Positions 55,635 to 64,000 of a stretch of DNA of 64,000 nt are shown here, piece by piece (within the stretch, counting starts at the first letter, position 1; every line of letters begins with the position of its first letter). Source of the DNA: Berberis thunbergii (lineage: Eukaryota; Streptophyta; Magnoliopsida; Ranunculales; Berberidaceae); assembly GCA_003290165.1 (NCBI GenBank), contig QNQO01001853.1, forward strand, positions 62,001 through 126,000, written 5' to 3'. The position numbers and the translations under genes are program-made. Under the pieces are notes generated by a model that worked only from the letters and a program-made list of their open reading frames with translations, made no database searches and had not been told where the DNA came from.

Positions 55635-57188
55635 TTAGCCTTGTAGCACCAAAACCCTCCCCTCTATTGATCGACCCAAAAGCAACCCTCCTATAACGAG
55701 TGAGTCAAGATCAATATCGGGGTGCTCTTCTCTGATCAAGAAGCTCCAGTTTTCCATAAATGACTTCAGACGAGATTTGCGGCTTCCTGCCCGGCACATC
55801 GAAATCCACCGCGCCCAGCAAAACCTCATAGTGCGAGCACTTTTCCGCCAACAATCTCTCCGCCTCAAGGGCACGTCAAAGCCCCTCGTCAATCGCGGTC
55901 TCTAGTTGTTGCCTCTCAAAGGTCCATACCGCTTGCTCTCAGCCTCTTGAGCCTCTCGTTCAAAAGACCACCGATCCGTAGCAGTATCCAGACGCTCTAG
56001 TCCGGCCTTGGTCCGCCACAGGTCAGCACGGGTTGACGTCAAGTCAGACTCGGTAACCCTCAGCTGAGCCCTCATACCTTCAACGACTGAGTTAGAAATA
56101 AGGGTTGTAGCCTCCCCACCTTCGCCCGATAAAGAGCGTCCGAGTACGACATTCGCAGGTCAGCAAATGCCTTTTCCAAAGCAAAAACCCTCCCATGGGC
56201 CTTAGGGTGCGCCGAGACAAGCCCGTGCTGTACTACAACACGGGCACTGAAAGGAGAGGCTGCCATGGCAGAAGCTTGCCTCTTCCTCGGGACAACAACA
56301 TGAGGCATGTTCACCTCCAACTCGGCAAGCCTGGAAGGGTTGGGCAGTACTAAACTTCTCTTCCTCGTGCCATGAGCAATCACCCCTTCAGTCGGGGAAC
56401 CAAACGCTAAGTGAGTCCCATAAGAACACCGCAATAGCTCGCTGCGCACGACATTTCCAGGCATCACAACTTCTTCAGTAGAAATCAAAGGAAGCCCAAT
56501 AAACTTCTTCTCTATTCACTTCTCTTGCTCGCTGAGAGACTGAATAACGAACTTCCCTGAGACAAAGAAACAACGTCAAAATCACACAAGAAACGCGAAA
56601 GGGTATGCATGCATCAATGACCAAGGAACTCACCATGGTCAAACTGAAAGTATCGAGACACTCTACGATTCTCGATTATGAAGTAATCGGAGTCCACCAC
56701 TAAAGCCCAGAACCATTGCTTCTCCCAAGATTCGGTGCTGGCCACTGTCAGTCGCAGACTAGAGGGACAAGTCAACCTACAAATACCCCTGGTATCTAGA
56801 TAAGCATCAATCAAGTGATGAATCATTAGCGCAGTCAAATGAAGGCCAATGTCATGGGCCCTCAAGAGAATCGCCAGCAATATTTAAAACCCGCTCGGTG
56901 CCATTTGAGCGGGAAGAATATGAAGATGGGTAAAGAAGTGCCAGACGTTGTCCGACACCGAAATCGAAGCCCGAACTTGAACATACCTCGATGCAAACCT
57001 ATGAACCCATGAGGAGGTACCGTGGGACCTAACACTCCAGGCGCAGGAACAATCAGCAAATAATCAGGGATCCGGTACAAGCTACGAAGCTTGATCAACT
57101 CAGATTCGTCAACCAGGTTGCCATCAAAGAAGTTTATACAGGCAAGGGATAATGGATCTTGGGGAGTAATTTTGACGCTGTCAGCCAT
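55635..57188 (-). pseudogene. Antisense accessory gene of A2
   Basis: Minus-strand ATG 57188 (M-A-D-S-V-K-I-T) is chosen because TATAAATA lies 73-80 bp upstream; the earlier ATG at 57251 would leave no room. The N-terminal domain includes N-F-F-D-G-N, R-I-P-D-Y-L-L-I and L-H-R-G-M-F-K-F-G-L-R-F. After a frameshift, E-S-W-E-K-Q-W-F-W-A-L-V-V-D-S-D-Y-F (about 56735-56685) matches element B. A predicted intron is 56557-56633. The C-terminal part gives R-V-F-A-L-E-K-A-F-A-D-L, helical heptad-like sequence (56070-55900) and E-E-H-P-D-I-D-L (A1: E-E-H-P-K-W-D-L). Frameshifts break it. Function unknown. Confidence 0.78.
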
Positions 57189-57260
57189 TGGAAGAAAAAT
57201 ATCACGGATTCGAAAGGAAAACACAGGAAACAATGGAGGGCTCATATTCAAAACAGTAAA

Positions 57261-57268
57261 TATTTATA
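57261..57268 (-). promoter_or_regulatory. TATA box of the antisense gene in A2
   Basis: Minus-strand TATAAATA about 75 bp before the ATG at 57188, between the 3' LTR and the gene. It is placed like the one in element B (24780). Confidence 0.55.
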
Positions 57269-57415
57269 AGAAGGCAAACCGAACTTTCTCTCCTCGAGCA
57301 GACGCATACCCATTAAATATTATGCACTGCTCGAAACTGACGTTTCAAGTCCAATAATCACAATAGTACAGGTATCCATTCAATGAGTCAGTGGACCGAC
57401 TAAACACTCCACTAA

Positions 57416-57430
57416 CTCGAGGGGAGTAGC
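57416..57430 (+). other. A2 polypurine tract
   Basis: CTCGAGGGGAGTAGC abuts the 3' LTR; the purine run GAGGGGAG is the usual plus-strand primer. Element B has GCTAGGGGGATTAAC at the same place. Confidence 0.75.
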
Positions 57431-58106
57431 TGATGATACATGAAAATGGTCATACATCTGAGCCGTACACGTGTCATGGTGATCTCGAGGATCTACGGGC
57501 TCAAGCATCAGTTTGCCCTAGCGGTTCTCAGCTCGCTCAACTTCGGCCCACCAGACAGGCCCAGACTCTCTCAGCGTGCTAGGCCCACACGTTTCACAAC
57601 TATCCTCAATACCCGTAAGCCCTTTGCAGACAAGTATCTTGAGGATCTGTTTCGGATGAGCAACCACAACTGCTCTTTGCTCCCAACTACGAAGCAAACA
57701 CCTGAGTATCTTCCAAACAGGGAAAACTCCCTTCCACGAAATGCTCTCGGATTGAGAACTATTTCCCGCGTATCTAGGAGAACGAAGCTAACATGGAACT
57801 TCCCTCCTACAGCACGACTCCTAATTAGAGAGGGATCTCCACGAAGATCTCCTCCTTAATCTATGCCTATGATGGCCTGATTAAACTATGACTCATTGCA
57901 CTATAAATAAAAGACGAAGTTGGTAAGTTAAGGTACGCTACAAATTCCCTGTTACAACATTACACCTTCCTCATATCCTTATTTGACTTTATCATCAGAG
58001 TGTCATCGACCACCCTAGGGTGGTCAGTGGCTCACGTGTGTTACTTGTGCAGGTCAACAAATTAGCGAAACTAAATCAAAACATGGAGCAAAAAACGACT
58101 GCATCA
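57431..58106 (+). repeat. A2 3' LTR
   Basis: TGATGATACATGAAAATGG ... GACTGCATCA, with TATAAATA at 57902-57909. It aligns over its length with 50488-51148. Confidence 0.92.
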
Positions 58107-58591
58107 GAATCATTTACTAAAACTTGAACTCCCTAAACATGAATCAACCTGAGAAGACACCATTTCACTTGTACCAAGTCAATAAATTGGCCTCATATGA
58201 ACTAGACGCACAAGGCTCGAGTCACGAGTTGGTAGTAGTAGTGAATATAGTTTTCTATTAAAAACAACATTACATTTTAAGGTAACTAGTGAAAAACACT
58301 AAATTGAATGGGACCGGACCACATTGATACGCTCCCTTTCCTTCAATTTCTTTTCTTTTCTTTTAAAAAAAAATTATAGAATTTTCTCTACAACAACATC
58401 ATGCAAATGCAAAGAGAGAGGAGAGGGGTGAGAGTGAGGCCTCGTACTCTATTTTGTCGTCCTCAGCCACAGATTGTCCTCTCAAAATGGGTAAACAACA
58501 AGGCACTGAAAAATACACAACACAAAAAATCACCCACAACTCTCACTCTCTCAGATCCCATCTCTCTCGAGCTTAATCTCAAACACTAACA
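58107..58591 (+). promoter_or_regulatory. Upstream region and leader of the ABC1K gene
   Basis: The 485 bp between the A2 LTR and the ATG include CT-rich runs (CTCTCACTCTCTCAG, CTCTCTCGAGC) typical of plant core promoters and 5' leaders. No clear TATA box within 100 bp of the start. The LTR ends only ~485 bp from the ATG, so it could influence expression. Confidence 0.45.
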
Positions 58592-61500
58592 ATGCCTTCT
58601 CCTCCTCCCCCTCTCTTTTCCAAAATTGAAGATTTCAAGGAAAAGTTTTCCGCCCATGTCAGACCTCTTCAAAGATCCTTCCAGTTCTGGGTTCGAGCTG
58701 CTGATATCTATGCCGGTTACAAGGTTCAATCTGCGTCTAAAAGTTTCAATCTTTTTCAGTTTAGTTTAGAATGAACTTTACCTTTGTTTCTTGGGGTTTA
58801 AACCTTTCAGGTTTTTCAGTTTCGAGTGAACTTGGTGAAAGATGCTAAGAAGCAAGAGATTATGTGGGAAAGACAGCACGAACTTGCAGCAGAGAAGATT
58901 TACTCAATGTGTTATCAACTTGGTGGCTTTTCCTCAAGGTACAAATGAATTTCTCTCCTTTTATATTTCCCTTCTTTTTGTCTTTTCCCCTCTGAAGCAA
59001 TTCGTAATCAAGGGGTTTGTTGATTGTGGGTTTTGTTCTACATGTTACTTCCTTTCATCTTTGTTGTTTTTTAATTGCTTGCCAAGTCTAACTCTGGGTT
59101 TTTCTTTTACGTCTCTTTTAATTCGAATTTTTGACAAATTGACAGTAACCTTAGCTAATGAATTTGGTTCAAGAGTTTCAATAGGTTCTATTGTTTGGAG
59201 CCGATTAGGCTTTGTTCTGAACTCTGATTGAAAACAAATGCAATTTGGATGCTACTCTCATTGAGATTTTGAGATGGAAGCTTAATTTTATTTATACTGT
59301 TTGTTTTTCCTTTTTGTTGGATTTACAACTCAAGGTAGATGGTTCGGTGTTGTGAGTTTCTTTTATTTTTGAATTCCAATATTGGAATTGATGAGTTACA
59401 CTTTTGGAATTGAGTCAGGCTGCTCAAATTCTGGGGAAACCTGATTTGGCTCCAGGTGCGTGGGTGAGAAGGCTTGTTACACTGTGCGATAGAGCCCCTC
59501 CAACCCCATTTGAACTAGTCCAGCTTGTCCTGGAGAAGGAATTGGGACAAAGTATGGGCCAAATGTTTGAACGATTTGACATGGAGCCTCTTGGGTCTGC
59601 TTCAATTGCACAGGTTCTATCTCTTATCTTAATCTTTGTCAACTTTTGCATTAGCGCGACTAAAATTTGAGACTAGTGGTGATGCCACTGCCAACTGGTT
59701 AGACTCCTATGTGAGTGTACTCTTGGCCGAAATTTGGTTATTCATGTTAACGTATAGCACAAAAAAATAAAATTAAAGTCCTGCTCTGTAGATGTGTTTA
59801 TGAAAAACCTCAATGACATTGTTGTTGTATTATCTCTGCCAAAATAGCAAGAGAGAGCTACCCCCCTCCCTAAAGCAGAAGTTCCTTTAGTTTTATATTT
59901 GCTGAGGTTTTGTTTGTAAGACAGGCAAACTGTTAACCTTGTTACACCATAAATTATCTTTACATTTCTCCTCTTATTTTCACAAAGAGAGTTGGATCAT
60001 AAATTCATAATCAGGAAATCGTTCATGATACAGGTGATTTTATTTTCTTTTTATTTTGAAGTAGTTTCATTTACATTGCAAGAATACTTAATTGGTTTAG
60101 TCATATATCTGTTTGTGTTTGTTTGTAGGTTCATCGAGCTAGACTGAGAGGGGGAAAGGATGATGTTGCTGTCAAGGTAAGTCAAAGTGGAAATGCTAAA
60201 ACCGGTCAGCTTGAATTCAGTTGTAAATTCTAGACTTCTCTCTGCTTTTACAGGTGCAACATCCCGGGGTTCAAAATCTGATGATGACAGATATCCATAA
60301 CTTGCAAGCTTTTGCACTATATTTGCAAAAGACAGATATCAATTTTGACCTTTATTCTGTAACCAAAGAAATGGAGAAACAGGTCAATATCATATCTATT
60401 ACGCTGTTTGTATATGTTGTTACCTTTGTTATAGTTTATTTTATTTTATTTCTTTAAAGAGATAATATATGTTGATATGGAGATAGATTAGGCTAAAAAG
60501 TTCTATAGGGATACAAAACTTATATAGGGAGCCAAGTTCATAAGGAGACACTTGGATAAATAAATTTTGCTGGTGAGGGAAATAAACTAAAAGTGTGGAC
60601 AAGGTGAAATAATTCTGAAGATTGCTTGAGAAATAATGAGTTTTGAATAACTTCTGATTAATGCTTCAGAATTGTGTTTTCTTAATAAAGGGCCAGGCAA
60701 CTGTGTTAGGAACAAGTTCTAAAACACCTTGTTTAGACATTTCCAACAATTAATTGCATTTGAACACTTTATTCTATCTGCCACTCAATCTGAAACATAT
60801 TAAGAAAGTACCACCAAACAACATGTGTTACATTAACAATGATAATTAGACTCAACACTCAATGATTACTAGTCTCATATCCTCCCTTGTACCGGTCCTA
60901 TTTTGATCTCAGGATTGTGATCAGCAGGGAAGCTCAATGAATGCAATTTGTCTATATAATGGGAGAGAAATGTAACACCACAAATTTCCCAACATTAGTC
61001 GGATTGGTTCTAAAGTGGAAAATTTGAAAGTCCCTCGAAGACATTGTCTCTTACATTCATTATGAATGCAACATACCATCCATGAATTCATTATAGTTCA
61101 CAAATAATACATGATTAAGCAGAAATAGTAAGAAAAAGAAATAGATGTGTTCCAAACCACCTAGAATTGAGGCAACGAGGATAAAGTAACTCATTAATCC
61201 CACACGACGGGTCAGGCAAAAGTGACACTAGGCGCCCGTAACTTTAATACTGGAAATAAATTTATAAATAGAGCTTTTCCAACCTATGTTGTTAAACAAT
61301 TATTGTATATGCTAGTCGCCTGGGATTCTACACCATTCGATGTTCTGGACTGTTACTTGTTGAAATGGTAATAATGCAAGGACAAAGCCTTGACACACTG
61401 AAAGTTCGATCTGTTATACTGTTTATGCCAGTGATAGATGTTCAAGCATGTTGATTTGGAAGTATGTCTCTAAGTGTATCGGGTGCACTGCACATCTCAT

Positions 61501-63907
61501 CTGACCTCATACTACCCTAGCATGGAAATAATAATTTATCTCTAAATTGTATACTACTACATAAATAATGCAGTGGTGTTGAAGGGTAAAGCTAGTTAAT
61601 AATGCTCTTGTTGTACCTACAAGTTGTATGCAACTCTTAGCTGCCTTATAGCTCACTTACTACCATATTATCCTTGAAGCCTTTCCCGTGGATTATGACA
61701 CCATTGGCTAGAGCTCACAAGGGAAGGTTTCTTTAGGATTTGATTCTCGCAACAACTACTTTCCATCACTTACACAAGACTCCCACTGCAACCTACTCCA
61801 AAACAAGGATCTGTGATTTAGTCTACTAACGAATTGAAAACCCAAGTTCAACATAACCAGTTTTTGATTTAGATTTCCTTTGGTTGTATCATGGACTATA
61901 CCAACAAAGGTTCTGCCCAATAAGGTAGAACAAGAAACTAGTCAAATCTTGAGCAGTACCTATAAAAGATCAAGTCCCTACTCATAGATTCCAATGTTAG
62001 GCCATGACTATGGCTTTCCGTCTGAAGTTCACTTTTCGGTACAAAGGTTCGAGCTATAAGATGGCAGCAAGAAGAACTATTGTGGATAAGTCCCTTTAAG
62101 CTATGCGAAACAAATATTGGCATGCTATAACAACATCTTCAAAATCATTAGTTTAATTAGTTATTTTTTTTTTAAATTTTTATTGGATAAATCATACATG
62201 TATCCAAGGTTGTAGAGTGATAATTGCCACTCTTACACCTCAATGGAAACAAGACATTCTTGTATTGCTCCTTTGTCTTGTAAAGATAGTTCTGAGCTTG
62301 TGATGGTCGATATTCAGGGGGAGTCTATATAGTCTCTGAAGTAATAAAGTTGCACCAACTGTGAAGAAAAAAAGCCAACAGGTCCTGTTATGCTTGATTG
62401 CTAACTCAAGCAAAGCCACGTGAACCCTTTGCTGATTAGGCCCCTTTGTGCCTCCATCAAATTCCATTTGCCGAGTGTTTTTTCCTACCTTTTTCATTCT
62501 ATTAAGGGGACCACAGATGGGTTGGAGTCAGCTTTGAAAGACCCGTTTCCTGATATCTCTATGTGTCTTAACAAGAAGGGTAAATTTAGAGAATTCTGGA
62601 ACATACGTTTCCAGCTGAGGAGAAACCCAAATGACGACTAGGAAATCAATCAAATATCCAACTTGCTAGCTGCCACAAACTCAATTTAGCTAGGTGAAGG
62701 CCAAGATAGATGGTTTTAGAATGACAAGGGCTCTAACTTCTCAGTAAAAGAATGGTATCAAGAATTGCCTCCTAGAATAACTCCCCCCCCCCCCCCCCCC
62801 TTGATCAAAGATTCAATAACTTACATTCTTCCATTTGGTCATCAGAGATTTCTCTTGTGGACTATATCAAGATTTGGCTCCTAGGATCACTCCTCTCCTT
62901 GCTCAATGATTCAATAACTTACATTCTTTCATTTGGTCAATAGAGATTTCTATTGTGGACTGTTCTTCATGGTAGGGTGCTCACAGTAGACAACATCATC
63001 AAGTTCATTTGGTTAACATAGATTTCTCTTGTGGACTGTTCTTCATGGTAGGGTGCTCACAGCAGACAACATCGTCAAGATGGCCTTTTTAATCCCAAAC
63101 CATTGTGTGCTCTGTGATCAGCCCGAGAAGATTATTGACCATTTGCTTCTGGGCTGCGCCATTGTGGCAGAGCTCTGGTCCAAAGCTTTATTTGAGTTTC
63201 AGTTGTAAGGCCCTATTGCTCCTTCCTTTTTGTCTTGGGATGAGTGTTTATTGGCTTAAACATAATTCTCCATAGATTGACAGAGTTTGGTAGATGTGCA
63301 TGGGAGAGTGATTGATGCAGTGATCCTGGTAGTTGGAAGGAAAGGACCAACAAAATATTTAGAAATGTGTATAAATCAATTGATACCTTGTGGATAGATA
63401 CTAAAGCTACATTTTGGATGTGGGGGCAGAACTAGATAAGTTTAACAAGATACAATGTTAGTTTTTTTTTTTTTTTTTTTTTGGGGGGGGGGGGGGGTAT
63501 TTTTAGTTGGGCTGATATGGTATATAACAACAACACTTAATGTTTACTTTTGTGGGGAGCTAAATTTTTTTTTTTTTTTAATTTTATTTCTTATTTATTA
63601 TTATTATTATTTTTTGTTGATAGCTCCACTTATCCCTTTATTATTAATTCAACATTTGTTTTTCTGAACAAAAAAGAATTTACTCGATTCAACAGCATAA
63701 AGAGCTTTTTTTCCACATACATTCATTATGATATGCAAAATAACCTTTTTATTTTATTTTCTGTGCAATTCATGTTATCAAGATCGGCTATGAATTTGAC
63801 TTTTTGAGAGAGGCTGGAGCAATGGAGAGAATCAAGAAATTTTTACATGCGAATAACAAAAAGGCTCCTGTTCTTGTGCCAAATGTAATGCGGGGAATTG
63901 CAACCAG
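58592..63907 (+). CDS. ABC1/UbiB-family (ADCK-like) atypical kinase, 5' part, with one frameshift
   Basis: Six exons are seen: 58592-58723, 58811-58938, 59419-59613, 60129-60176, 60254-60382 and 63783-63907; the gene continues past the window. Protein marks, in order: F-W-V-R-A-A-D-I-Y-A-G-Y, W-E-R-Q-H-E-L-A-A-E-K-I-Y, K-A-A-Q-I-L-G-K-P-D-L (the KxGQ motif position), F-D-M-E-P-L-G-S-A-S-I-A-Q-V-H-R-A, V-A-V-K-V-Q-H-P-G-V (nucleotide-binding lysine), and I-G-Y-E-F-D-F-L-R-E-A (ExD-type motif). This family supports quinone and lipid metabolism in plastids or mitochondria. Exon 2 is 128 nt, while exons 1, 3, 4 and 5 are all multiples of three; a T is missing in G-F-F-L-K. It may be a sequencing error or an inactivating change. 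Confidence 0.88.
60383..62504. other. Large intron 5 of ABC1K, first part
   Basis: No exon or RNA gene recognised. The intron totals 3.4 kb against 80-515 bp for introns 1-4, largely because of repeat insertion. Confidence 0.5.
62505..63440 (+). mobile_element. LINE ORF2 fragment within intron 5
   Basis: Degenerate frames give F-W-N-I-R-F-Q-L-R-R-N-P-N-D-D, then F-S-V-K-E-W-Y-Q-E-L, the pre-zf-RVT segment of plant L1 elements. Near 63075-63190 C-V-L-C-D-Q-P-E-K-I-I-D-H-L-L-L-G-C ... W-S-K-A is the zf-RVT finger. About 130-160 bp units within 62800-63080 are duplicated. Same sense as the gene; no poly-A or duplication found. Confidence 0.78.
62783..62800 (+). repeat. Poly-C run
   Basis: An 18-base C homopolymer inside the LINE fragment; length is likely unstable. 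Confidence 0.9.
63462..63497 (+). repeat. T21-G15 homopolymer pair
   Basis: 21 T followed directly by 15 G, about 290 bp before the exon 6 acceptor. Length is approximate in any assembly. Confidence 0.9.
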
Positions 63908-64000
63908 GTATGTTTTGACAAACTTTTTCTAGAACTAATTTTTTTGTAGGTTGACCCAATCCCATGAGGTTGTTATGAATTGAGTGCATTTTGTAACTAA

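Larger units (their letters stand above)
50488..58106 (+). mobile_element. Tat-type element A2 with degenerate pol and antisense gene
   Basis: A 7.6 kb element bounded by LTRs of 661 and 676 bp. GAATT before and GAATC after give a 4-of-5 target duplication. The order is LTR, primer site, remnant gag, protease, RT/RNase H, archaeal-type RNase H, integrase, antisense gene, polypurine tract, LTR. The second RNase H before integrase is the known mark of the Tat clade. Every coding part is broken. The LTRs have diverged considerably, so the insertion is old. Confidence 0.92.

Noticed and set aside
57189..57251. Start of the A2 antisense gene at 57251
   Set aside because: It would lie about 10 bp after the TATA box; ATG 57188 gives a normal leader and aligns better with the M-S-G-K start in B.

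Overview
The window looks like nuclear DNA of a flowering plant, probably a eudicot: low gene density, AT-rich introns, and host gene fragments matching plant families (RAPTOR, DOA1/PLAP, plastid biotin carboxylase, ankyrin-CCCH zinc finger, ABCF, ATL). I cannot name the species. Only two host genes look real: a C3HC4 RING protein with six exons (41220-42903) and an ABC1/UbiB-like kinase that runs off the right edge (58592-63907+). Almost everything else is transposons, nested and often broken.

Left edge (1-10706): a Tat-lineage Ty3/gypsy element on the minus strand (A0; gag start, primer site, 5' LTR) is inserted in an older LTR (B0). A 9.2 kb CACTA-type element (563-9811) sits inside the A0 LTR, with GAG duplicated on both sides. 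It carries exon-intron fragments of at least three unrelated host genes, all on the plus strand. 10.7-15.4 kb holds short tandem repeats, a triplicated segment, and a Pack-MULE (11518-13803) with a captured ankyrin-CCCH fragment that itself contains a hAT-like MITE. 16.5-24 kb holds an inverted LTR pair, a multi-hairpin foldback, a Tourist-like MITE, a 5'-truncated LINE with target duplication, and a TIR-bounded segment with two oppositely oriented gene fragments.

24.0-38.7 kb contains two further Tat-type elements. Element B (24013-29513, minus strand) has no visible gag or pol, only tandem repeats and a gene running antisense to the element. Element A1 (29905-38718, plus strand, TSD AATAC) keeps gag and protease but shows no reverse transcriptase or integrase; it too has a tandem array and an antisense gene. 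39.5-40.8 kb is a second long-TIR element with an ABCF fragment. The RING gene follows, then 43-50 kb of MITEs and tandem repeats.

50488-58106 is Tat element A2, with protease, RT/RNase H, the second (aRNH) RNase H typical of Tat, and integrase, all disrupted. It also has an antisense gene next to the 3' LTR. The antisense genes of B, A1 and A2 appear homologous: an N-terminal domain of the 'plant mobile domain' type, a shared W-x-K...F-x-A...D-S motif, a similarly placed 72-77 bp intron, and a coiled-coil C-terminal half. B and A2 also show a TATA box before the antisense start. This recurring antisense gene, alone in an element that has lost gag-pol, is the most interesting system in the window.
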